A DNA stretch of 33,442 nt, taken from contig CANIAP010000012.1 in NCBI GenBank assembly GCA_947465765.1, positions 1 through 33,442 on the forward strand, written 5' to 3'. The first letter of the stretch is position 1. The number at the start of each line of letters is the position of its first letter. Source of the DNA: a bacterium (GTDB taxonomy: Bacteria > Margulisbacteria > Marinamargulisbacteria > SXXA01). Shown piece after piece: positions 21,816 to 30,049 of this stretch. The notes below the pieces were generated by a model. That model saw nothing but the letters and a program-made list of their open reading frames with translations, did no database searches and was not told the origin of the DNA. A program made the position numbers and the translations under genes.

Positions 21816-22846
21816 TGGCAATTCGCGATGATGAAATTTCTCTTTCACGGCTAAATGGTAAACAATGGGCTATTTTGGGGGGGGCGGTGGTTTTCTGCGC
21901 GATAGGTATTTGGCAGAGTATTCTTCCTTATTTGGCGGAACGGCATTATCGCGATGGATTTAATTTTGATGCGGGCAATCGATTTAAATATGCGGCAGAA
22001 GAGCTTGAGCTTGCCGTAGACGATGCGCCTTGGGAAACCCAATATATTATGGCGTTGGGCAAGGCTTACGAAGGCCTTGCTGAACAGACTACCGATGTTC
22101 CGACAAAGTTAGAGTATTTGAACAAAGCGCTTAACTTGTATTTTCGCACAATCGATCTGGATGTAATGAATCCTTGGCAACATAATCGTGTGGCGGCTGT
22201 GTATATGATCATGGCGGATTTACTTCCTTTGCAACGGGCGGAATATACAAAAAAATCGGAAGATTCAATTCGGCGTGCGGCGGAATATGACCATCAAAAT
22301 CCGTTATTTCAACTTAATTTGGCGTATTATTTGCATCGCGCAAATCGCTTTGACGAAGCCCGTAAATATTATGAGTTGGTATTGTCTATGGATCCCAATA
22401 TTTTAGAAGCCAAATATAACTTGGCGGATATTGATCGGCGTGAGGGTCATTTGGATAAGACCCTTAAGGGATATTTGGAAATTTATGCGATCAACAAAGA
22501 TTTTTCAAATATCAACATTGCAATCAGCGGCACCTACATTCAATTGGGTAGGGTAGCGGATGCGGTTCCCTATATGGAAGCTGAAATTAAGCGACGACCT
22601 GATTTTGTTGATGGACTTAAAACGTTGGTATCGATGTACCAAACGTTAGGCAACTATTCTCGCGTCACTGAGCTCTATTATCAGATGATTATGCTCAACC
22701 CTGGATCAAAAGAATATTATGCCGCTTTCGCCGCATCGGCAAAAGCATCTGGAAAACGTGCGGAGACCTTGGCGGCCTTGCAGCAGTTTAAAGTCGCCAA
22801 TCCGAATGCTCAGGTATTGGATGAATTGATTGCTTTGTTGAAGTGA
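21812..22846 (+). CDS. Membrane-anchored TPR protein, ligase partner
   Basis: 344 residues beginning ATGATG, overlapping the ligase stop, with GAGGG upstream. One membrane helix lies at about residues 20-38, and the rest (about 45-344) is a run of TPR-like helical pairs (for example FDEARKYYELVLSMDPNILEAKYNLADI). The likely topology is a cytoplasmic N-terminus and periplasmic TPR solenoid. A role as scaffold for the O-antigen-ligase-like protein is inferred from overlap only. A G8 run at 21877-21884 falls in the codons of the membrane helix. Slippage there would frameshift the gene, so it is a possible contingency site. Confidence 0.75.
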   Translation: MMAIRDDEISLSRLNGKQWAILGGAVVFCAIGIWQSILPYLAERHYRDGFNFDAGNRFKYAAEELELAVDDAPWETQYIMALGKAYEGLAEQTTDVPTKLEYLNKALNLYFRTIDLDVMNPWQHNRVAAVYMIMADLLPLQRAEYTKKSEDSIRRAAEYDHQNPLFQLNLAYYLHRANRFDEARKYYELVLSMDPNILEAKYNLADIDRREGHLDKTLKGYLEIYAINKDFSNINIAISGTYIQLGRVADAVPYMEAEIKRRPDFVDGLKTLVSMYQTLGNYSRVTELYYQMIMLNPGSKEYYAAFAASAKASGKRAETLAALQQFKVANPNAQVLDELIALLK

Positions 22847-24108
22847 TCGTTAATACCGAGCAACCCCCGTCGGCCATTTTGATTGGAGTCCAATCATCTC
22901 AACAAGAAGGGCCGTTTTCGATTACGGATTCGTTGTTGGAATTGGGGGAGCTTGCCCGAACGGCGGGTGTGAGTGTGTGTATGATGCTTCATCAAAATCG
23001 GGATTTTCCCAATCCCGGGCTGTATTTGGGTAAGGGGAAGGTTGCCGAGCTTAAGACGCTGGTGGAAGAGCATCGTGCGGAGATAGTAATTGCCGACGAC
23101 GAATTGACGCCGGCACAGCAGCGAAATTTGGAAACGGAACTCGGTGTCAAAATTATGGACCGCACCGGGCTAATTTTGGAGATTTTTTCAAAACGGGCCC
23201 GGACTTTCGAATCGCAACTCCAAGTCGAAATGGCACAGTTAGAATATTTGCGCCCCCGTCTCACTCGGATGTGGACCCACCTTTCTCGTTTAGGCGGGGG
23301 CATCGGGACAAAAGGTCCGGGTGAAAAGCAGTTAGAGGTGGATAAACGGGAAATCAAAAAACGCGTATCCACCATCAAGGACAAACTTGAAAAAATAAAG
23401 ATGCAAAGGGATACCCAGCGTCAACGCCGCCATGAAGTGCCATTAACTGCCGTTGCGATTATTGGCTACACCAACGCGGGGAAATCGACGTTATTGAACC
23501 AAATGACCCAAGCCGGTGTTCTATCGGAAGACTTATTATTTGCGACATTGGATCCGACAACCCGGCGGTTTAACTTGCCCTCTAATGAGCATGTATTGCT
23601 AACTGATACCGTAGGCTTTATTCAAAAATTACCGCATCAGCTGGTGAGTTCGTTTCGAGCGACCTTGGAAGAGGTCGTTGACGCCGATTTGTTACTTCAC
23701 GTTGTGGACGTCACCCATCCCAATTGGCAGGCGACGGTAGATACAGCCCAGAAGTTGTTGGTTGAAATGGGTGCCGCAGATATTCCTCAAGTGATGGTAT
23801 TTAATAAAATTGACGGACTTACCCATTTTGATCCGTCAGCCCCGGAATTTGCGCAATTTCCACGGCGATGCTTTATCTCAGCACGGACTGGGCAACGGTT
23901 GGAGTCGTTAATCGATATCGTCGATCGGTTTTTATCGTCTCAGCGAAAAATGATGATGTTTCACATTCCTTATTCCCGGATGGATGTCGTGCATATGCTT
24001 CATGAATATGGACGGGTCAAAACGGTTGAATATACCGATGAAATTGTGATCGAGGTTAATATAAATACGATTATTGGCGAAAAGATTATGGGTGCGATGT
24101 ATGTCTGA
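22843..24108 (+). CDS. hflX: Ribosome-associated GTPase HflX
   Basis: 421 residues from GTG 22843, overlapping the previous stop (GTGA). It matches HflX in length and motifs: an N-terminal HflX domain with NPGLYLGKGKVAEL, then GPGEKQLEVDKREIKKRV and a coiled stretch. The G domain follows with G1 GYTNAGKST (about 208-216), switch LFATLDPTTRR, G3 DTVGFIQKLPHQLVSSFRATLEE and G4 NKID. A short C-terminal domain ends the protein. HflX splits stalled or hibernating ribosomes. Co-transcription with the ligase/TPR pair appears incidental. A terminator candidate lies about 60 bases downstream. Confidence 0.93.
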   Translation: MIVNTEQPPSAILIGVQSSQQEGPFSITDSLLELGELARTAGVSVCMMLHQNRDFPNPGLYLGKGKVAELKTLVEEHRAEIVIADDELTPAQQRNLETELGVKIMDRTGLILEIFSKRARTFESQLQVEMAQLEYLRPRLTRMWTHLSRLGGGIGTKGPGEKQLEVDKREIKKRVSTIKDKLEKIKMQRDTQRQRRHEVPLTAVAIIGYTNAGKSTLLNQMTQAGVLSEDLLFATLDPTTRRFNLPSNEHVLLTDTVGFIQKLPHQLVSSFRATLEEVVDADLLLHVVDVTHPNWQATVDTAQKLLVEMGAADIPQVMVFNKIDGLTHFDPSAPEFAQFPRRCFISARTGQRLESLIDIVDRFLSSQRKMMMFHIPYSRMDVVHMLHEYGRVKTVEYTDEIVIEVNINTIIGEKIMGAMYV

Positions 24109-24164
24109 GTTTGTCCCAAAAAAAAAGAGTGAAATTTTTTTTCAAAAATATACGATAACTAAAT

Positions 24165-24209
24165 GTTAGCCTGGATCTATTCGGGAGGGTGGTTTAGGCT
24201 GACTTTTTT
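24165..24209 (+). terminator. Probable terminator after hflX
   Basis: GTTAGCCT (24165-24172) pairs with AGGCTGAC (24196-24203), eight pairs with one G-U, around a 23-base loop, followed by six T. The long loop makes it weaker than the azurin terminator. Confidence 0.5.
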
Positions 24210-24384
24210 CTATATGGACTGGGAGTTCTGCAAGAGTTTCACCCCCCTTTGCTCTACAGGATTTTCAGTCCTCCAAAATACATAAAGTTGTTGCCCCCAA
24301 TAAGTGTCCTCGGACGCTTCTCATCCTGTGGTACTTCCCGGGGGACCCCCGTATTTATAGCCCTCGCGGACTACCCGTCTTTCA
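24210..24384. other. Non-coding gap between convergent hflX and kinase genes
   Basis: No supported coding frame. It contains a plus-strand hairpin AAGTGTC-CTCG-GACGCTT (24302-24319) and G/C blocks (24338-24351). A GGA-TTTTCAG-TCC arm near 24260 looks like a tRNA anticodon arm but lacks the other arms. I see no clear minus-strand terminator with a U-tract for the kinase gene. Confidence 0.35.
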
Positions 24385-27300
24385 TCACACCGGCCCTTCG
24401 GCCAGTTTTTCAATAGCCCCTAAGGCCTTAAAATGATCTTGAACCGCTTTAAGCGATGCATTGGCAGTCGGGGTATGAATAGACTTAAATTCAACAGAAC
24501 TACCCACTTGCCCTGTACCCAAATCATGCTGAACGCTCAGCGAAGTAGAGACAGAAAAATCAGGCGTTTCACTCGCAGGATTTGTTTTGTAATCGTAGGT
24601 TTGGTTAACTGTCACTTTGGGTTTATTGACATCCGAAATATCTAAATTAATCCGACGAGCAGGCCCACTCTCAAATGAATAAGCAGACACGTCCCCTTGA
24701 AAATCTTGGGCCATATGCCCATTCAATTCGGCTAGCATCGACTGGTTCGTCATTTTAATGAGGGAATACGTCATAGCGTCCTTAGGAATTAATCGAATAA
24801 TACGAGCCATGTCATTCATATCATTCAAAGGCATGTCTGCTAGCGCTGCTTGAGTCGACTCCGAAATATTTGAATCCTGATTAAATAATTTTGTTAAGAA
24901 CGCTTTTGCTCCCCCTGCGTCAGTTCCTGCAATACGAAGACCGCCAGGCAAGGTGACTTCCATCTTAGGCATAGCCCTAAAAAAATCAGCGCCAAGTTTA
25001 ACAACATCGGTTTCTGTCTTCATATCCGCAGCGTTTCCACGTTGTATATGCGCTGTCATCTCAGCAATCTCTTCTCGCCCTTTCGCACTCGGTCCCGATA
25101 ACGCGTCTCGCCACGCAAGCATCGTAGGTCGATTCTCTGGAACCGCACTCAATGAATTCTCGATCAACGATTTAACAGCATACGATGCGTTAGGAATGCG
25201 TGCATCAATCCGTTCCCGCAACACGGCTGTATCTGGCATAGCCGGCGGTGTTAAAATTCCATCATACTCATCTTCTTTATTAGCCAAAAACGGAAAACTC
25301 CCCCCAGAAAGCAATTGAAACGCCATCATCCCAAAAGCATAGCTATCCACAGATAAACTAACTGTCTGATCCGTTGGCATATAAGGCTCCGTCCCTCCCA
25401 TTTTCAAGGAGTCGAATTTCGAGATGTCCTGCGCCAACCCCAAATCCCCCAACATCCCAATAGGCTCGCTATCCAAGCCTGTTTTGATGAAAATATTACC
25501 TGGTTTAATATCTCTGTGTGCAAACCCTTTGCGATGCATTTCTACCAGGCCATCCGCCGCATCTGTGAGCAATTTCAAAAAAACAGGCGTCTGTTCTGCA
25601 GGCGGTTTGTCTGCCAACTTTTTAACCACATTTTCCATATCCCCTTGATCTGCTTCTGGCATGACCAAGGCCAAATACCGCATGTCATTCTCATCCAATT
25701 CCGTAATCGCAACAGACGAGGGTGACATTATATGACTATGTCCCGCAAATTGTTGGCTAGTATATACTTCGGCCAGAGCCTCCAGTGTCCCTATAGAATC
25801 AGTCAACAGCATGACTTTAACAACGCCTTTTTCTCCATTTTCTTTACCATCACACCGGTAAACATTGCCACTACCACCATGGCCTATCAACTTCCCAATT
25901 GCATAATTTTTATTGCCGATTTCCAACGAATTCGGGGCTGTTGCATCACGATTATGAATTGTTGGCGCTGCTATTCGCGAGATATCGCCCTTAGGGGTCA
26001 ATCTTTCGAACTGCGCGGCCGGTACAATGACTTTGTCTATTTTATCCAACAAAACAGAGGCCTGTTTCATTAATTCTGTTTTTAATTCGGAATTAGGTCC
26101 AGACATCCGATCCAGTTGGCCGATATATTGTTCGAGTTTTTGACTCACCATCTCTATGGCCAATGTCTGTGTCTCTTTATTCCATGTCAAACGATCTGCG
26201 TTTACTTCTTTTTGAATGTTAGTTACCAGATTTTCCAGCTTATCTAGTTTACGCGCGTTGTACTCCGCTGGGCTGAAATTTTTTTGCCAAGCATTCACAA
26301 TGCCCCCAAATATATTGAGCCTACTATCCAATTGTTTAACTAGCTTATTGACTGCGGCTTTGTCTACATTCGGCTTTTCGGTATCCATATGCACTATTGT
26401 TTCCGCTTTAAGAATCCCGATGGGGTTGGGCGTCGTCTCTATACAGGCCTTAGTCAAATGTTTAAGTGCAATGTCTGTTACAGTAACCTTGTCGTAAGAA
26501 TTTAAATCTAGTTGCTGCCTAAGTTGTGCCATCAACTCTTCTGGACTAGAAATCAGTCCGTCAATGGTAGACAGAGAAGATACAGTAATTGATTTCAACG
26601 CCTTAGAAATCTCCAGAGTCGTTACAACAGACGTTTTTAACTCGGACCTTCTAGACTCGGCCTCAGTCACAGTTTTAGGCATTTCTATGCCTTTCTGTCT
26701 TGCTACGTCATTAAGCTTCTGAGCCTTATCTAAGAATTCCGGGGCCGTTGCGTCTGTAGCCGGATCTAAAATGCGAGCGTCTATAACACCCTCTAAAAAT
26801 TCCCTTTCATCACCGGCCTTTGTGGCCAACTCTTTAAAAGAGTCGGATATAGCCATCAGCCGTTTTGTTTCAGGAGAAGAATGCTCGATCAAAATAGCTT
26901 TGGCCGCCAATATATAACCTGCAGGATCCTCCGTAAGCGGCTGCAAGTTGTCTGTACCCATTCTAACGCTTTGGATGATTATTTCACCTACCGCATCCAT
27001 GTCAAGACCTAAGCGCACCAAACTATCGGTGGTATTTGACAATTTTTTAAAATCAATACTATCCCCACTAACGGATGTTTTGAGGGCATAATCAGTGGCT
27101 ATTTCTGAAAGAGTGGGCGGTTTTCCATTTGAAATATTACCCTCATTCAGAGCTTTAAAAATAGACATCGCTTTTTCAGGAGGAATTCTATTGTTGGGAT
27201 CTGAAACAACCCCCCTAATACATCTTTCGACAGGTTTAGACATAGGGTCTTTTAAGGTCCCAAACAGCGCGGGATTTGCCTCTAACGCTTTAACGAGGCC

Positions 27301-28614
27301 ACCACCGCCTCCCGGAAACATAGACTTCACACGTTGTTGTATGTCTTTCTCACTAGCTAATGCTTGTGGAAAATCACGTTTTAGGAGTTCGTGTAATTCT
27401 TCTACAGCAACCCACTGATCAGGTTTGATGGGGAAGGTTTTTATGCACGCCGTCGCGATGGCAGTCGCCGCTTCTGGTGTAGACCCACTATAGCTATTAA
27501 GTCTCGCCTCAATTTGTGTTTGTCCGTCCGGCAATAACGCCATTGCTTTCAATTCTTTCAACTCTGGCATATTCAATCGATTGAATATCATGGCATCGCC
27601 ACCAGAGCCGGCCCCGGTTTGTTTAGAGATGTTTTTTAATGCCAGTTTTATACCCCCATCAAGGGCTCTATCTTCAGTAAACTTCAGCGAAATACCAACC
27701 GCGGTTAAGGCTTGATTAACGCTATCTCTAAAGTCCTTATCCTCTAAAGAGCCTCCAGAATTCAACCCATCCAAAACACCCCCGGCAATTTCCCCCGGTC
27801 TAGACATTGCCTCAAACTGTTTTCTTATGGCCAATCCATCTCGTAGTTCTGCACCGCCGTGAGTTCCTACTATCTCTCTAATGCCGCCAAATATTTCCCC
27901 AATATCGTCTTTTCCCGTTTTTACCATAGCCCCATCTATGTCAGACGAAATAAGCGTCTTGATACTTTCAAGCGCTTCATGCAAAGACATCACCCCCATT
28001 TCAAAAAAACCTGCAATCTTTGTCGCACCTTTATCAAAATCCGCTGTCAAAGCACCATAATCACCCTCTGTAACACACTGATCTCGAATGTATTTAGGCA
28101 TATGATCTGATACCGCAGACAAGAGCTTATGCGGTATTTTATCGGAATGCGTATCCATGGCTTCAATTAACCTATTTCCCCCAGACTCCACCACGATCTT
28201 AAATATATCCGGATTTCGGTTTAATAGTTTAAGTAAATTATGGCCGCCATTCGCAACATCCTTAACCGCAGAATCTACAAGCGGCTGTCTTTTCTCAGGA
28301 GTCATACTAGTTACATGATCTTTTAAGTTTTTAACACCCGTCTCATTCAGGGGTTCGGATCTGGCGGGGTTTGACGCTATTCCCAAGTTTTTTACTGAAA
28401 TTGACATGGAAATAGCCTTGCCAGAATTGGCCTGCGTCACACTTTCACCAATACTCCTAAATGCATTTGCAATAGTCTGCAATAGTTTTACAAGTCCGGT
28501 TTTCGGGGCCTTTTCCATTCCTGTAATTTCTGGATTTGTAACAGAGGACGACGCTTTAGAAGCCGGTGTATATAAATTGGGTAGGTTGTTATTCCCTTGG
28601 ATTGGATTTGTCAT
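24385..28614 (-). CDS. Giant protein with Hanks-type Ser/Thr kinase domain
   Basis: 1409 residues from ATG 28614, preceded by AGGAG. Residues 1-905 are Gln/Asn/Ser/Lys-rich, mostly helical and not recognised. The kinase domain spans about 905-1165: glycine loop GHGGSGNVY (about 909-917), lysine in VVKVM, catalytic HRDIKPGNIF, metal motif DLGLA in place of DFG, GGTEPYMPTD activation segment, DSYAFGMMAFQLLSGG and a final ENRPTM. Key Lys, Asp and Asn are all present, so it should be active. A further ~245 residues follow with no recognised domain. There are no membrane helices and no signal peptide. The STAS gene just upstream suggests the kinase is the phosphorylating arm of a partner-switch. 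Export as an effector cannot be excluded given the low-complexity N-terminus. Confidence 0.82.
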   Translation of the reverse strand: MTNPIQGNNNLPNLYTPASKASSSVTNPEITGMEKAPKTGLVKLLQTIANAFRSIGESVTQANSGKAISMSISVKNLGIASNPARSEPLNETGVKNLKDHVTSMTPEKRQPLVDSAVKDVANGGHNLLKLLNRNPDIFKIVVESGGNRLIEAMDTHSDKIPHKLLSAVSDHMPKYIRDQCVTEGDYGALTADFDKGATKIAGFFEMGVMSLHEALESIKTLISSDIDGAMVKTGKDDIGEIFGGIREIVGTHGGAELRDGLAIRKQFEAMSRPGEIAGGVLDGLNSGGSLEDKDFRDSVNQALTAVGISLKFTEDRALDGGIKLALKNISKQTGAGSGGDAMIFNRLNMPELKELKAMALLPDGQTQIEARLNSYSGSTPEAATAIATACIKTFPIKPDQWVAVEELHELLKRDFPQALASEKDIQQRVKSMFPGGGGGLVKALEANPALFGTLKDPMSKPVERCIRGVVSDPNNRIPPEKAMSIFKALNEGNISNGKPPTLSEIATDYALKTSVSGDSIDFKKLSNTTDSLVRLGLDMDAVGEIIIQSVRMGTDNLQPLTEDPAGYILAAKAILIEHSSPETKRLMAISDSFKELATKAGDEREFLEGVIDARILDPATDATAPEFLDKAQKLNDVARQKGIEMPKTVTEAESRRSELKTSVVTTLEISKALKSITVSSLSTIDGLISSPEELMAQLRQQLDLNSYDKVTVTDIALKHLTKACIETTPNPIGILKAETIVHMDTEKPNVDKAAVNKLVKQLDSRLNIFGGIVNAWQKNFSPAEYNARKLDKLENLVTNIQKEVNADRLTWNKETQTLAIEMVSQKLEQYIGQLDRMSGPNSELKTELMKQASVLLDKIDKVIVPAAQFERLTPKGDISRIAAPTIHNRDATAPNSLEIGNKNYAIGKLIGHGGSGNVYRCDGKENGEKGVVKVMLLTDSIGTLEALAEVYTSQQFAGHSHIMSPSSVAITELDENDMRYLALVMPEADQGDMENVVKKLADKPPAEQTPVFLKLLTDAADGLVEMHRKGFAHRDIKPGNIFIKTGLDSEPIGMLGDLGLAQDISKFDSLKMGGTEPYMPTDQTVSLSVDSYAFGMMAFQLLSGGSFPFLANKEDEYDGILTPPAMPDTAVLRERIDARIPNASYAVKSLIENSLSAVPENRPTMLAWRDALSGPSAKGREEIAEMTAHIQRGNAADMKTETDVVKLGADFFRAMPKMEVTLPGGLRIAGTDAGGAKAFLTKLFNQDSNISESTQAALADMPLNDMNDMARIIRLIPKDAMTYSLIKMTNQSMLAELNGHMAQDFQGDVSAYSFESGPARRINLDISDVNKPKVTVNQTYDYKTNPASETPDFSVSTSLSVQHDLGTGQVGSSVEFKSIHTPTANASLKAVQDHFKALGAIEKLAEGPV

Positions 28615-28647
28615 AATAAAATCTCCTGTTGATTCAAAAATATCTAC

Positions 28648-28675
28648 ACTATACACAGTCCACTTGATCTCTAAA
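28648..28675 (-). promoter_or_regulatory. Possible kinase-gene promoter
   Basis: On the minus strand TTTAGA (28675-28670), 16-base spacer, TATAGT (28653-28648), 33 bases before the ATG at 28614. It lies in the 111-base gap after the STAS gene and would allow independent kinase expression. Confidence 0.4.
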
Positions 28676-28725
28676 CATACGCCCGCGTAAGCCCAACATT
28701 CCGACCCATCTTCGATCCCAAATTC

Positions 28726-29061
28726 TCAGTCGATCGAGGCGATAGCATCCTCTATAGACGACGAAAAATTAAAGATGACACTAAATCCTGAAATGTCAAA
28801 TATATGCTTAATGTCAGGTTTTAAATTAACCAGTATCGATTTTCCACCCAACACTTTTAATTGTTTTTGAAGCATTAAAAGTACCCGGAGACCCGCGCTA
28901 CTGACGTAGTCTAACTGCGCAAAATCAAGGATGAACTCATGTTTATTCTGTGTGATCAGTTGTTTGATTTGCATGTCCAAATCGGGGGAAGTTAACCCAT
29001 CCAAGCGCCCGACAAGGCTTAGAATAACGGTCGACTGAATTTGTGATTGGCGTATTTCCAT
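28726..29061 (-). CDS. STAS-domain anti-sigma-factor antagonist-like protein
   Basis: A 111-residue single-domain STAS protein, the usual size for RsbV/SpoIIAA-like antagonists. The segment DYVSSAGLRVLLMLQKQL carries the conserved phosphorylatable serine in the SSAGLR motif, after the ILDFAQL strand. In partner-switching the serine is phosphorylated by a kinase or HATPase anti-sigma factor and dephosphorylated by a PP2C phosphatase. Both activities are encoded in this cluster (kinase downstream, PP2C-HATPase protein at 31219). It starts 16 bases after the preceding gene on the same strand, so the two are co-transcribed. Confidence 0.88.
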   Translation of the reverse strand: MEIRQSQIQSTVILSLVGRLDGLTSPDLDMQIKQLITQNKHEFILDFAQLDYVSSAGLRVLLMLQKQLKVLGGKSILVNLKPDIKHIFDISGFSVIFNFSSSIEDAIASID

Positions 29062-29077
29062 AATTTAGCCTGCCTCT

Positions 29078-29959
29078 TTATTTTCTATACATTTCGGCCC
29101 TATTTGCCAAAATATCTTGCGCAACAGAGTCAATTTTCATACTCAACCAATTTGCACTATTCGCTGAGAATGGAACTTGGTTTAATGTCGATTTCATACT
29201 AATGAGGTCTAGCTCCCATTTGTTCTGCATTACAGAACTTCGTTCGGTGAAGATAGCATGGTGGGCTGTGATGCTAAACGTATAGACGGATTTTTGATTG
29301 TTTTTGACCATTCCTGAATTGGTAATAACGACTTTTCGAGCTGTTTCCAAAATAGACAGTAGTATCTCTTTAATTGCTTCAAGCTGCGTCAGCGCAGCGT
29401 TCCCTGTTGCAGCGGAAGGACTTTCAATCGGCGAAGGGCGCGCGATTTTTTGAGCCAATTGTAACAGCGCCCCTGCTGTTTTTTGAGAAAGTAGATCTGA
29501 ATTTTGTACAGGCTGAAATTTCTCTTCCACGCCGTCAGCATCTTTCAAAAACTTCGCCCAAAACTTATAGGGCTTTCGCTGCAGTTGTATGCCTAAAATC
29601 TTAAGCCTTTCTGAAAAAAGTTTAAAATCATCTCCCATCGCTCTTCTTTGATTAATACTCAAAAAGTTTGACCCCAAAATCAATTTAAAAAGACGCCGTT
29701 TACCCTCTTTTTTTTCTTCCAACTCAAAAATATCTTCCGAAATTTTCACCAAAAAAACAAAGGCAGACTCCGTCATTTCAGGCTGTTTATTCGTGGTTAG
29801 CAAGACGGAGAAATAGTCTTCGAGTAAGGACTTTATGATCGCTTTCAATCCCGCGGGCAATTGCGTCGTTGTTGATGCCTGCGCGACACCCGGACCAGAA
29901 CCGCGGCTTTCGTTATGAAAAAGGGCGTGGATATTAATCGACTTAATTTTAGGTTCCAT
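29078..29959 (-). CDS. Unknown helical protein of the signalling island
   Basis: 293 residues from the ATG at 29959. An upstream in-frame start adds 24 residues, but the Shine-Dalgarno is poor either way. There is no signal peptide or membrane helix. The sequence is mainly helical and Lys/Leu-rich, with a Pro/Ser/Ala linker near residues 172-186 dividing two helical parts. I do not recognise a domain. It is the first gene of the minus arm (unknown, STAS, kinase), divergent from the solute-binding protein. It could be a target or adaptor of the partner-switch. Possible promoter hexamers TTGCGT and TAAACT lie just upstream. Confidence 0.6.
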   Translation of the reverse strand: MEPKIKSINIHALFHNESRGSGPGVAQASTTTQLPAGLKAIIKSLLEDYFSVLLTTNKQPEMTESAFVFLVKISEDIFELEEKKEGKRRLFKLILGSNFLSINQRRAMGDDFKLFSERLKILGIQLQRKPYKFWAKFLKDADGVEEKFQPVQNSDLLSQKTAGALLQLAQKIARPSPIESPSAATGNAALTQLEAIKEILLSILETARKVVITNSGMVKNNQKSVYTFSITAHHAIFTERSSVMQNKWELDLISMKSTLNQVPFSANSANWLSMKIDSVAQDILANRAEMYRK

Positions 29960-30035
29960 GTATCCGGTACAGTTTACTTTTTTTGAATAAAAACGCAAAT
30001 CGAACTGGGTATATGAAGGCAAGCAGTGCATGGGG

Positions 30036-30041
30036 TATTAT
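30036..30041 (+). promoter_or_regulatory. -10 box of the solute-binding gene
   Basis: TATTAT at 30036-30041 lies eight bases before the ATG at 30050. The -35 is poor. No Shine-Dalgarno is present, another predicted leaderless start. Confidence 0.4.
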
Positions 30042-30049
30042 CGACCTCT

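Noticed and set aside
24240-24290. tRNA-Phe-like anticodon arm (GGA-CTGAAAA-TCC on the minus strand)
   Set aside because: The five-base stem fails at its base, no T-arm or acceptor pairing can be built, and the D-arm-like GTAGAGC lies on the wrong side.
24386-24413. GGCC-CTTC-GGCC followed by TTTTT on the plus strand as hflX terminator
   Set aside because: The stem is only four to five pairs, it lies within the last codons of the opposite gene, and a better candidate exists at 24165-24209.
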